Shown here in pieces: positions 42,789-53,217 of a stretch of DNA of 64,000 nucleotides (the first letter of the stretch is position 1; each line of letters opens with the position of its first letter). The DNA is taken from positions 1 to 64,000 of the forward strand of contig JAWWNJ010000181.1 in NCBI GenBank assembly GCA_037176885.1, read 5' to 3'. The notes under the pieces are model-generated. The model was not told the DNA's origin and did no database searches. It saw only the letters and a program-made list of their open reading frames with translations. Position numbers and translations under genes: made by a program. Origin of the DNA: Favolaschia claudopus (Eukaryota; Basidiomycota; Agaricomycetes; Agaricales; Mycenaceae).

Positions 42789-43762
42789 CTAATCATCGGC
42801 AATCCAAATTCTACCCTGACTGAAGGCCTCCGCCTCATCGTAGTCTTCCGTCGACATTATTTTCGGCCGCAGCCCCGCCTCCTTGGCCGCCATGAAAGCA
42901 GACTTGGCCTCGCGTCTTCGTCAAGGTGTGTTAGTAAGAAGACGGCAAAACGAGCGAGGTCCAATCACCTGTCGGTAAAGATGATGTTCCCGTCCCAAAT
43001 AGCATAGAATCGCGCGGAGGCAGGGAGATTGGACCACGAGGAAGCCGTGAGACTAGAAACAGAAGACAAAGTGGAGGACGAAGGGGTCGGCGGGTGGCGG
43101 CTCGCTCCGGCTGTCGGTTTGTCGGACTTGGACTTCACAGGAGTCTGCGGCAGGGTAGTGGAAGGTTTGGACGACACCCCAAGATATTTGAGGTTCGGCA
43201 GGCAGTGTTCCTGCCTTTGATACGTTGAGTATTTGAGTTCATAGAGATTATCAAGGAATTAATGAAAGTATACATACAGTTGCGCTTGCAGGGACGGCTC
43301 GACGGTGCGTCCACGAATTCTCGATGGTCCGGGTATCTCTGCCGAAGGAGTCGAAGTAGTGACAGTCGGCGGTGCTGCAGGATGCGCATGAAGCCCCAAC
43401 GCGCAGTGCTTCTGCCATTCCTTGATGCACTCGTCCACCGTATAGAAGCCCTTGTAACCCGCCGAACGGTAACCGCTCACCAAGGTGCTCACAACGGTCC
43501 TATTCAATATTCGATGTCAGTACTCCGCGGATTTGAAATACCAGTCAGCTGCTCACCAACTATGCCAGACCCCGAGCTTGCGTCCCTGAGTCACCAAGTA
43601 CATCGGGAACGAGCCAGAATACCCGCCAGCCATTGGCTCGTCATTGACGGGAGGGAGACACCAGTATCTCGGGTCGTGCTCGGGATTGTCTCGCTCTGGG
43701 ATCATCTCGCTGGTGGACATCGGAGTGCGGGGAGGGGCGGAGCAGGTCATGGGCGTAGACAA
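42789..43762 (-). CDS. Viroplasmin/RNase HI N-domain-like protein
   Basis: Minus strand. The exon ending near 43553 has YWCLPPVNDEPMAGG and MYLVTQGRKLGVWHSW. The next exon begins TVVSTLVSGYRSAGYKGFYT VDECIKEWQ. The third has a Ser/Thr/Pro linker and ARFYAIWDGNIIFTDR. The last gives KSAFMAAKEAGLRPKIMSTE DYDEAEAFSQGRIWIADD and stops at 42789-42791. The pattern YxVxxGRxxGVWxSW..V..V.GY..A.YKGFxT is the Cauli_VI / RNase HI N-terminal fold, which binds RNA:DNA hybrids or dsRNA in eukaryotic RNase H1; the second block may be another, divergent copy. No RNase H catalytic domain is present, so at most a nucleic-acid binder is inferred. No break was seen, so the gene may be intact. Confidence 0.65.
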
Positions 43763-43838
43763 AGAGAAGCGAAATCAAAAGTAGATCAAGGGCGTGCCTT
43801 CGAGCACATGCAGCATCATCCCAGGTGACAGTCACACT

Positions 43839-44703
43839 ATGCAGTCTTTTTCTCCGTCTTTCTCTCCCGATTTTATTGCCCGCTGGAACGCCGCTAACCC
43901 ACCCCCTCGGCCGCCTGGCGACGTCTACGCAGAGGACGAGACCGTGTACTATCTCCTTCAGACTCGACACTGGCCTGCGAGCGCTCGACAAATTCAATTT
44001 GACGCCTCTGAAGAAGATAACAAGATTCAGTCGCGCTACAAACCCAGCCTCTTCGATCGTGTTGTCCCCTCTTTGCGGCAAAAATATCTAGCGGCGCGGG
44101 GTACGTTCTTCTGTTGCTCTAGTTGTTTAATAACTCACTCATTTCGAAGCTTGCTGCCATGCCATTTTTTCCGGCGTCTGCAAGTGGAACAAGGGTCCAG
44201 CGCCGCCGAGCTGCGAGCTGCCTCCTTAGTCGTGGAAAAGCGCCTCGCTGATGAATGGCGTGCTTGGTGGGACGCTTGGGGTTACAGTAAGACTTTGATT
44301 CATGCATTTGCTGACTTTTCTGACGATGTATGAAGCCAGGGACATCACAAGCACTTACTTTCTGAGTGCCTGGCTGGACCGGCACCCCGTCGACGTCGAT
44401 TTATGGGGCACCTCCGAGGATCCCCGCCCCCGCCCGCCTTCCCCAGAGAAACAGCCTTGGTACATGATGGCCGACACGAGCGGATGGTCAGCCAGCAATG
44501 GTTGGGGCGGGGTTAACAGTACCAGTACCAGTACTGATGTTTCTTGGGCCGGTAACAACGTGTGGGGAGGAGGATGGGGGAGTGGTGGGAGCGCCTGGGG
44601 TTCTTTACAGGACCCCGAACCCCAAGCGCCGCTGCGACGACGTCGACACCCGCGTCTTTGGTATCAGACTCGAATTCACCCTCTGCCCAAGATCACGACG
44701 TAG
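43839..44703 (+). CDS. Unrecognised Trp/Gly-rich protein
   Basis: The first exon, MQSFSPSFSPDFIARWNAAN..., has YYLLQTRHWPASARQIQFD and RVVPSLRQKYLAAR before a donor near 44101. A second exon has ELRAASLVVEKRLADEWRAW WDAWGY. A third has TYFLSAWLDRHPVDVDLW and then a low-complexity tail of repeated Trp-Gly and Ser-Thr (WSASNGWGG, NNVWGGGWGSGGSAW). GW/WG-rich tails are known in Argonaute-binding proteins, but this is a composition match only. Divergent from the viroplasmin-like gene, about 75 bp apart. Confidence 0.4.
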
Positions 44704-45654
44704 ATTCTGGGTCATTGTGTAGATAGTTCGGAATTGTATTTGCTGCATGCCTTCTCTTTACCTGACATGATGAAGAATAATTTGACTGTGAGGACTTCGT
44801 AATGCCCCACTTTCAGGCGTGTCACGTTCCGTGACATGCGTGATTATTTCCTTTTCGGGTCTTAATGACTGGACGAACGCGTTGACACTGCACCGTTCAC
44901 CACTGCTCTTACTGTGTTCGGATGGGCTCAAACATCTGCCGAAGACATCTCATAAGCCTTTTGAGCAAGACTTTCATCAATTTAAATGACACTGGGGACA
45001 ATCCAACCGCGTCTTCACCTGGATACCATGGCTGGCCTCCCTACACAATGCATAGGTATGTAAGAGTCCCCTGATTTCGAGTCAAAACAGTTCTATCTTA
45101 TCTATGTCGCGTACACGCACTGTATCTAGCTTCAAAGTTCGGGATATCTGACAAGACAAAATTCTCAAATTTATTGACTCACCCCTCGGCACGTCGATTT
45201 CTCTGTCAATCGTGACTCTTATCTGACCAATTCTAGGCCAATTGTATAAGCTCAGTGTAGGGTATATAATACATCGAAATCATTCCGAACGGGGGAAATT
45301 TTACAAAACTCGAGTTTGCAGCGTTTAGACGTTATTTTGAAGTAACGGAAACATAAGAATACGTCGGGTTCGTATTCTTATGTTCACTTTCACAGACTAT
45401 TTTCCACATGAATTCGGTATACCCTCAGGTGACCAGGAACACACTATTACATAGTCCCAGCAGTCTCAACACCACCTAACTTGCCTCGAATGGCGGAAAG
45501 TGTGCTTGAAAGTATGCTTGAAGTAGGTTTGATTAGACGAATTTCGATCCTGGGTGTCACTAGGTGCGCTAGATTCTGCTATTTTGTTTGTCATCCCATT
45601 ATTTAACTTATACCGCGTCAGTATAATCCACAATCACATATAAGTTAGGCTTGT
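44704..45654. other. No gene; perfect hairpin
   Basis: A 13-bp perfect inverted repeat ACATAAGAATACG..CGTATTCTTATGT at 45351-45383 with a 7-base loop. Otherwise AT-rich non-coding DNA. Confidence 0.5.
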
Positions 45655-46090
45655 GGCCACGAAAAAAGGACTCGATTCGTCTTCGCGGGACTGTCGGCCC
45701 GAAATGGCCCGGCCTTTCCGGAAGCTCTCGTTAAGCTCTCGTCATGGGCGCCTATTCTTCCCCTTCGTCCTACCACCATCCAGACATGGGAAACGCAATG
45801 GGAGCCACTCGAATGGAGTAGGTCGTTTCCTCTGAGTCTGCGAGGTACTTTCTAACACAAATGCAGAACCTCGTCTCAACACGACTGGCCGCGAATGACG
45901 TATCGACGGCGACAGGAACTAGGCCGTAAATATCGTGAACTTGCGAAAAAACTGCGAGAGGAGAGCTCCTCTGAATGGCGAGAATCTATGAAGCGGTGCG
46001 TGTCATTACTTAGCACTCGAAAATTCCACTTCACTGTTTGACGATACACAGGCAAATGTCCATAATAGTGCTCGCTCTTCGACGAGGCTG
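45655..46090 (+). CDS. Possible small gene, two or three exons
   Basis: A frame reading NGPAFPEALVKLSSWAPILP, then WETQWEPLEWSRSFPLSLR to a donor near 45844, a very short intron to TSSQHDWPRMTYRRRQELGR KYRELAKKLREESSSEWRES, and a last exon QMSIIVLALRRG to a stop at about 46091. The composition is protein-like and the frames join. No family is recognised and no start is certain. Confidence 0.3.
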
Positions 46091-46399
46091 ACTTTTTGAG
46101 GGCTCCATTTCCTTGTTCGTTCACATCTGCAGTAGTTTCCCTCTGCGTTCTAATTCTACTTTGGCCTCTACATACTGTGCAATCCACTCTGTTCTTTGAA
46201 GTCTTGCCTTTGTCTTGCCCGGTAAATCCGAGGTCGGAGTCCCACAGTCTAGAATCTCAGGTTGCGTTGGATACAGATTGTGCCTCGACGTCCGAAACAT
46301 CGGCCTCGCTGACTTACTGCGACCTCGCTGAGTTTCGACCTCGCTGGATTTTGACGCCAGGTCTGAACCTGGAGGAGAACTCGACGAATATTCATTGCC

Positions 46400-47858
46400 A
46401 ATGATTCTGGTTCACTTGCGGTGAGTCAAATCCGTTGCCTTATTTTCTTTGCCTTATTTCTTGCAGACGGCAATTGGCATACCAAGGGTTCTGGTTACAT
46501 ACAGTTGCGGCAAAATCAATTTACTTACTAAATAAGGAAATTCTCGTCAATTCGCTCCTTTCGCTCGTTTTTTTCGAGCGGTAAGTTGATAAGAATACTA
46601 AGAACTGCTGGCCTGTATTCCCGATGTAGGGAAACTGGCGTCTTTGTATTGGTTTCGCCGGGATAACCAGCAACTTTGTCTCATAAAGTGCAGCCAAAAG
46701 CAGTGCGAAACATGACGAATCCGGTTGTTTTTTGTGCGTAGACCGGCTCAACTCCAGGAGTACAGGCCCTTTGTGCCATTTCAACGCGCTTGTGGTGGTT
46801 TTGCTCTGCGGTAGAGCGGATTTGATGAAAATTTCCTTATTTGGTAAGTAAATTGATTTTGCCGCAACTGTATGCAATTCCGAGTCATTCCGGGGGGCGG
46901 AATTCTGCAAATGTTCCGACCGAGTTCCGGCAAGTAATCATGCTTGCAGGTTTGCCTGCTGATCTTCAAGTGCGTCAGTCTTTTCCTTCTACCTACTACC
47001 AGTGCATGAAAGACCCCCCTCTCGCAGATAGGCCCTTGGCTGGGTCTTCGAGCACGAATCCATGGATTTTGCGGTCAGACGGCAGCCTGCTCTCCCCCGT
47101 CAAACGCTCTCCTTCGCCGTCGCCCAGTAAGCATCTCTTTTCTTATATGTGGCGTTAACACTGAGCCAGGGGAATTTGATTTGCAGCCAGGAAGACTCGC
47201 CTCAAGAGCAATAAAACTCGTGCGTGCTGTGTGATCCGTTATTGCGATGAGATTTACTTACTGTCTTTGCATTCTTTTGCAGGAGCTTTTGGGTACTCTC
47301 TCGAATTGCCTGGGCGCAAACGCTACCTCGCCCTTTCGCCACGCCGATCCTCCCTCGTCGGATCGCCGGTCAAAAGGAAACGGGGAGACCCTTTCCGCAC
47401 GATTCACAAACAACTCGCAGAGGACATGAAGTCATCGGCCCGGACAACGATCATCTACAGGGACGGACGTCGTATCAACCGCGAACGTCCTCTGTCGGCC
47501 AGCGACCTCTATCTCGACGACGAGCGGCCCGAAAAGATCAAGGCAACGGCAGGGCATCGCTGCATCTTGTGCCGCCGTGTTAAATCCCACCCCGTCGCGT
47601 GAGTTATTTACATATTAGCCTCGTCAATTAAGAAATCTGACTGATTGAATGAATAGTCACCCTAAATGCGGGCATAGCTACTGCTATGTCTGCGTTCGTC
47701 TTCATCTTGAGGTCGAATGGACTTGCCCTTATAGGGAGGCGGATAGCTTGGCAGCAGATTATCCAAATCGCGTTGATAATAGTCGGGTTTCGTACTCTTG
47801 GGCTGGGCTGACGTTCCCTATGCGGCCTCCATCAATATGGGTTGGGTCGTCGCCGTAA
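46400..47858 (+). CDS. RING-finger protein (KDZ-neighbour family), interrupted by a MITE
   Basis: The coding text before the MITE (IPRVLVT) joins YAIPSHSGGRNSANVPTEFR after it when the MITE and one TA are removed. Then VIMLAGLPADLQVRQSFPST, a Ser/Pro-rich stretch KRSPSPSPSK, an intron, LELPGRKRYLALSPRR, and HRCILCRRVKSHPV to a donor at 47599. The last exon (from 47657) reads HPKCGHSYCYVCVRLHLEVE WTCPYREAD and ends RVSYSWAGLTFPMRP. This is a C3HC4 RING, but the eighth ligand is Arg (CPYR instead of CPxC), so zinc binding and E3 activity are doubtful. In mushroom genomes this family often lies beside KDZ transposases, as here (from memory). Confidence 0.6.
46502..46870. mobile_element. 369-bp TA-flanked MITE, CAGTTGCGGCAA family, copy 2
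   Basis: Ends CAGTTGCGGCAAAATCAATT, with inverted homology of about 42 bp (TTTACTTAC, AAATAAGGAAATT). TA on both sides (46500-46501, 46871-46872). It interrupts an exon of the RING gene. Confidence 0.9.
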
Positions 47859-48207
47859 AATACATAGCTTTTTTTTAACAATATAAACATGTGTTGCTTG
47901 CGTCCCTTCTCTCTGTCGGAAGTTCAGTTTGTGCCTTGAAAGTGTTGCTGGCAGCTGCCGGCAGGATAGATCAACAAATGCCGGTGTGATGATCAACTTG
48001 GATCAAAATGCCGGTGCGATGATCAAACTAGATCATAATGCCGGTGGGATGGATCGGACGGGTGCTGCGTGAGGTCATGATTAAATCATGACCGGGAATA
48101 CGCCGCCAGCCCTTTTGTTTGCGTGACCAAATGTGACATACGCGGCTTCGTACCAGAATGCATTATACTCGCTCGTCAAACTTTTCTCCTTACACCGATC
48201 TTCTCCA
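47859..48207. repeat. 30-bp minisatellite between the RING and KDZ genes
   Basis: ATGCCGGTGTGATGATCAAC recurs at 47978, 48008 and 48038, a period of 30 bp, with a partial unit before. The rest of the gap is unassigned and would hold the KDZ gene promoter. Confidence 0.75.
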
Positions 48208-49261
48208 TGGCTGGCCGCGCGAAACCTCGTCGTCCGGGGAGAGGCGGGGCTCCCGCCCCCAGAATGCACGTTCATCAGCCTCATTAGCGAGTTTGCGATG
48301 CAGCCATTGGATGGCTAATGGCTACACAAAAGTCGAGATTTCGGCGCATCGACAAAAACTAACCCAGGTCTCAGCATCCAAACTTCATTCCAGGTGGCTC
48401 TTCTGTAATTCGACATCAATTTTTGGGCCATCAAAGTCTCCTAATCGGGAGATTGTTAGCCATTCAATGGCTCCAATGGCTCATCGCAAACCCTCTATTT
48501 TGCCCAAGTCATCTCGACTTCAGCCAACGGTCGCAGTGTCTCAGCCATCTCTCGCACTGTACATGTGGATGCACCTCAGCTTGAATTTTCACAAGAGGAT
48601 CTTCTTACTAATGCTGCTGTGGAATCCCTGGACTTCAGCTACGATCTCGGAGACTCGACTCTGGTTGGCGAGGTGCAAGAATCACAGCCCGACGGAATTC
48701 TGTTGACAGCGAAGCGCAAGGTGTATGAAAATTCCGTGCGTTATTTTGTTTTGTGTCTCTGGAGTGATTCATAGACATTCTTTGCAGGATTATCCGATGC
48801 TGACATGGGCGAATCATCAAGACGAATACTTAGCCGAGATGTTGCGGCTGGAGGGCCGGGGATACCCTAGTTTTCATTCGGCATGCAAAGGGTGCGGCGC
48901 AGGGGATCCGTTATTCAGATGCGAGCATCAGATGTGCTTCGGAGGATCCATGTTCTGTCAGGGATGTATAGTCTCGGAGCACCAGGCTTTACCCACTCAT
49001 TGGACTCAGGTGAGTATCATCCAACCCTCGAGCTCATCGACGATGACTCAACAACGAATTTAGGAGTGGAATGGATCATTTTTCGAGCGTCGAGGGCTCA
49101 AAAGTCTCGGTTTGGAGATACAGCTAGGTCATCCCGTGGGCTTTCGCTGCCCTCACCCACTCACGGCCATCAAGACCTTCACTCTCATCGACGTCTCTGG
49201 GATTCATAACGTGGGCGTCCGCTTCTGTAATTGCGACAGCCGTCTAGAGAAACGGCAGTAG
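48208..49261 (+). pseudogene. KDZ-family transposase, N-terminal CxC2 cysteine cluster only
   Basis: Start MAGRAKPRRPGRGGAPAP at 48208. After the 211-bp element is removed the frame reads MHVHQPHFAQVISTSANG and then VDAPQLEFSQEDLL. Exon end at 48734. The next exon (48788-49009) has WANHQDEYLAEMLRLEGRGY, CKGCGAGDPLFRC, CFGGSMFCQGCIVSEH and THWTQ. The last (from 49064) reads EWNGSFFERRGLKSLGLEIQ LGHP, FTLIDVSGIHNVGVRFCNCD. The Cys/His cluster and WNGxFF..LGHP..HxVxxxFCxC are the CxC2 domain that precedes KDZ (Kyakuja-Dileera-Zisupton) transposase cores. The catalytic core is missing: a stop at 49259-49261 follows the last cysteines. The element is a 5' fragment. Confidence 0.8.
48286..48496 (+). 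mobile_element. 211-bp TIR element, copy 2
   Basis: Same length, ends and ATT duplication (48283-48285, 48497-48499) as 62-272. Exact removal restores MHVHQPH-FAQVIST in the KDZ frame. Confidence 0.88.
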
Positions 49262-49641
49262 CTGATGAGGGCGAGTTAGTGGCCGGCAACAGCGCGGGAT
49301 CCACAGACATGCGCCACCTTCGCTGTCGTACGCCTCTTTCAGCTTCTGAATTGCCTCGACAAGGTTTCGTCCCACGACTTCTTGCGGTCGTTGGAGTTCT
49401 TGACCAATAACGATGGTTTCTCGCCGCTGCCGGTGCGTCGTTTGTATATGATGAGCTTCGTCACTGACTCTCGCAACAGGACCGTCGCCGCGCTTTTCGC
49501 CACATAGTCCGCCAGTATAGGACAACGCTTATGATGAAGCGCGCTGGCAGGGGGCATTCGTCTTCGGGTGTGAGCGGTACTGCTCAGGGCGAGCTAGCTC
49601 TGCAGTGCAGAGCGTGTCCTCAACCGGCGCGCAATTTACCG
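49262..49641. other. Unassigned, between the KDZ fragment and the right arm
   Basis: Minus-strand frames with protein-like text (TKLIIYKRRTGSGEKPSLLV; NLVEAIQKLKEAYDSEGGAC) exist but belong to no family I know. Possibly the target DNA into which the inverted copy was placed. Confidence 0.3.
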
Positions 49642-50512
49642 TACCTGACGCACCGGACGCACCGTCGACCAACAACGCCGCCGCCGCCGTAGCTTCCAAT
49701 ACACCGACCCCTCCTCCTCCTCCTGCGCCGACCACCGACGACCCACCGCCTCCGCCGCCGGCCACCAACCCTACTACCCGAACAGACAACGCGGCGTTGC
49801 CAGCAGACGACAATGGCGAAGACGCGCCACCGAATGATGACGAGGGTGATGGTGTCCCACGCGACGACGTCGCCGAGTCATGGGACGAGTACTGGCAGCG
49901 CGACGACAGACCGGAGTGGTTTCCGCAGCTCAGCGTCGCACACGCTGCGTTCGCGCGAGGACGGAGGTGGGGTGAGGGCTGGGCGTTATGCGTGAGAAAA
50001 GGTATTACGACTTTGAAAAGGAGTGGCACTTCGACGAAGGCAGCTTTTTGATGGGGAAGAAGAACCGTCCTCGACCGGTAGGAGCGTGGATTCACATGGG
50101 GAGGCGTTGGTCACTACCGCCAACGCTGGGAGCGGAGCTGGGGACTCGAGAGACGCCGGATTTGTGGGTGGGGAGCTGGTGGGCTTGGTGGGAGAGTCTT
50201 CAGCCGGATGCTCGTGTTAGAACCGGCGCCGAGCTGTCGCGCGCGGATGATGCTGATTGGGGAGAGATGGCTTTGATGCATGGAAGCAACGGGCTGCTGC
50301 AGGTGATGGCGTCGTTGTTTTGGTGGGGAGATGTTGTGCAGAGGAAGCGGGAAGCTGAAGAGGTGAAGGCCTGGGAGGCGGCAGTCGAGCCTCTGCCTCC
50401 CGTCCCCAGCCCAGAGCTCGCTATAAAGGTGCCAAGTAAGGTATTTCCGCCGAATATTGCCAAGTCATCCGTACCACGTAGAATAGCGACAAGAAAGTAT
50501 CATATCCTATAG
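49642..50512 (+). pseudogene. Duplicated 3' half of the W-rich gene
   Basis: Starts within the acidic/proline linker (DAPDAPSTNNAAAAV) and runs to the same C-terminus as the gene at 39739. The left copy continues upstream into its own N-terminal exons, whereas here the upstream sequence is unrelated. This is the derived, 5'-truncated copy. Confidence 0.8.
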
Positions 50513-51690
50513 TAGAATGCTTGAATCAATGTGAACTGTGTCCTCGGATAACTTCACGAACGTACCTGAGTCCCATGGAAGATAATTTCTTGACGCCAGC
50601 GAGGGATGGGAGGTGCTTATGAGTGGCAGTGTCATGAGTGACAGCTGCCAGCTCACGGGTCTAGAAACGGCATCGGTTGCCGAATTAATTATAGTCGCGC
50701 GTTTTCGATGTGGCTTCAGACCTAGCGCAGGGAGGCGGGCAAATACCTGTTGCATGCTGAAGTCTGCTGCATGAGCCTTGACATGTAAATAAAATCATTT
50801 TTCCAGAGGCATACAGAGCAATATCTAAGTATGATCGCCGAAAGTGGAAGGGAACAAACAATTACGATGCCGGTGAATAAACAAAGGCGCACCAACGAAA
50901 TATGCCGAAACTATAAAGGAATTGATCGAAGGGCGCAAATCCCGTCAGAGGGCGCAAATCCCGCGTATCGCGTATATAATACCCAAAACGGAAGCGTGAA
51001 GAGCTCACATCAGACCCATCAAACATTTTCTGGATACCCACATTGGGAGTATCCTAATAAGGCCATCTCTGGCCTGATTGTGGCTATTTTGTACGGCCAA
51101 AATCAAAATTTTGCCCAATATAGTGGTGGCATTGTCTCCTGGTGTCGCAAATTTATTTATTTTGTTATCGGGCCCGACAGCCCGATCGGGCACGATAACC
51201 AACCGATAACAGCCCTATATTGCCCGATGACCTCCCGATAGTGCCCGATCGGGACACTATCGGGATGGCTTCGTGACTATCGGGTACGATGGGGTACGAT
51301 GAGGCTTTCCTCTACATAAGTAATAAGAACCGGCCGTCTAGGTTGCAATCCACTTGAAAACTTTCTGAGGAGCATACACTGCCTGCAATGCTGAGTGCAT
51401 TGCTGTTCTAGAGTTCTCTTCGCACATCGGACATGATTTCTGGTTAAATATGAATGGATTCTTTTCCAAAGCATGCTGGTGGTTTCCTGTTACTTAGTAG
51501 GCTCTTACGAGGTGTGAAATTACATCTTGTGTCGACCCGCTCATCTTCGGCTTCGTGGTTTCAACTCAACCTGTTTGAGTCACACGCACACGCAGTGAGC
51601 TGTTCGATTGCCGGTCACCACTCTATGTTGGCTCTATGACGCCAAGGGTCACGGTCACGTACATGCTCATGTTCCCGTTCCGATGCTCGG
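49642..51690. repeat. 2,049-bp inverted repeat, right arm
   Basis: Reverse complement of 38561-40609 (coordinate sum 90251). The inner edge changes abruptly at TACCTGACG. The outer edge is CCGATGCTCGG, then CTACTACTTAAAA, unrelated to the left flank. Confidence 0.95.
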
Positions 51691-52692
51691 CTACTACTTA
51701 AAAATAACCGAAATTGCGTTTTTTCCCTCCGCAAATTGAGATGCTCGTAAAAATTTCTATTTTATGATTTTGAAGTGGAGTGATCTTCACTCTTCAATTA
51801 AGTGCTAAGTAAGACACGCCGTGTGCGTGACCTGGTACAGCCACTCGGACGCGTTCGGCAAGCGGCCGATGACACAAGTACATTGATATACTGTGACTGT
51901 GACATCAATCCAATCCTCTCGGCTTCTTTGCCCGGTCATTTTCGTTTCTGAATGCTGGCAATTGATGGACTTGATGGCCTGGAAGGCCGCCTGATCATTA
52001 TCAGCTAGCCGCGTTTTCGTTTTCGATTTTCGTTCATACCGTTCGGTGAGGGACTGTATGACCCTCAATCGGGCTCCTGTGACCTAGGAGAGGGGAGCAG
52101 CTATACGGATGCTCAGCCATCCAGCGGGTCCTGGGTGGTTAGCCTTCGGCGGTAGCGCCGCCGCTCGTTGAGATCCCTCTTAACCGTTTGACGGTTAAGC
52201 AAGATAAGATTATGTAACATAGACATGCGGAATGTAAAGGTGTGAAGCGTGTAAACAGAATATAATAGGCTCATTAATCATGTCCGTGGAGGGTTATGTC
52301 CGAAAAAGGCATACTCCTGTGATCCGACCAGTGCCGGGTCACATGAATGATGGTGTCAATCAAATTCCTGTCTCTTACCTCGTCGCATCGTCGCGTCGCG
52401 CTCTACGCCCTTCTTCGCTCGCAAGCATGAATGGAGGGGCTAGAAAGAATGCCGGAAGAAGACGGCCTCCCAGAAACCCGGCCCACTTTCAGCTGATTCC
52501 CTTCCCACAACCCGCAATCTGCCCCACCCCAACTGCCTACTTTCGGCCTTACACCAATGCACCAGCGTCACTTTGTGCCTGGGATGGACCCACAATAGTA
52601 TTGAACTCCAGTGGGGCCAACAAGACTGCCAATTCATCCGCTGTGAGACTTCATCCGGCAGATTAGCAGGAAATCTCACCTCATCCGACGAT
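51691..52692. other. No recognised gene
   Basis: A plus-strand frame at 52280-52666 (128 codons, with AYFRPYTNAPASLCAWDGPT) is protein-like but unrecognised. A palindromic CTTAACCGTTTGACGGTTAA lies at about 52179. Confidence 0.35.
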
Positions 52693-53217
52693 AGTCTGTT
52701 GGTTACCACGCCCAACTACCCGGTACCCTGCGTTATTATATAAGCTACCCGTTTTGGAACTCACGTGTGTTTGACGTCGGCTGAGCTGCAAGCCTTCGAC
52801 ACGCCGGTCAGTCGTGTTTTAACGCGTTTAGACCGAGAAAAAACCACTGTATACAATTCCACAGCCATAATTTTGGGAAAGCTGCAGATTTGGAATCCCC
52901 AGCCTCAAATTCAGCCTATTTCCTGAGCATTCAGCTGCTGCCGGCGCTTTCCGAGAAGCATCAGTCAATGACAGCTGTCATAACTTGCCGTCACCACCCA
53001 AACACCTGCAAGAGCGATTATTTACATAGAATGTACATGATTTGGGTAGAAAGAGGTTAAAATGGTCGTTTTAGCAACTTTGAGACCTACCCCCCACTGA
53101 AAGCCGCGTCAAAACACGTCGAAATGAGATAAATAGGCGTATTGTTTGTTCTTGTTGGGATACCTGATGACGTCGTAAGGCAGGCTGCCGGGTAATTGAC
53201 GCGGTAACCAACAGACT
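52693..53217. mobile_element. 525-bp MITE, AGTCTGTTAGTTACC family, copy 2
   Basis: Ends AGTCTGTTGGTTACCACG and AGTCTGTTGGTTACCGCG (read inwards), with further inverted text (ACCCGG, CCTGCSTTA). The left side is preceded by ATCCGACGAT (52683-52692), and the same 10 bases recur at 53274-53283, 56 bp beyond the right end, possibly marking a larger element. Confidence 0.8.

Noticed and set aside
48286..48496. Introner-type intron
   Set aside because: No GT..AG pair restores the frame; exact element removal needs loss of one ATT, which is excision rather than splicing. Kept as a question in findings.
38561..51690. Single 13-kb giant transposon with 2-kb TIRs
   Set aside because: No terminal consensus or target duplication at the outer edges, and the right arm truncates a gene that is continuous on the left, which fits an inverted duplication better.
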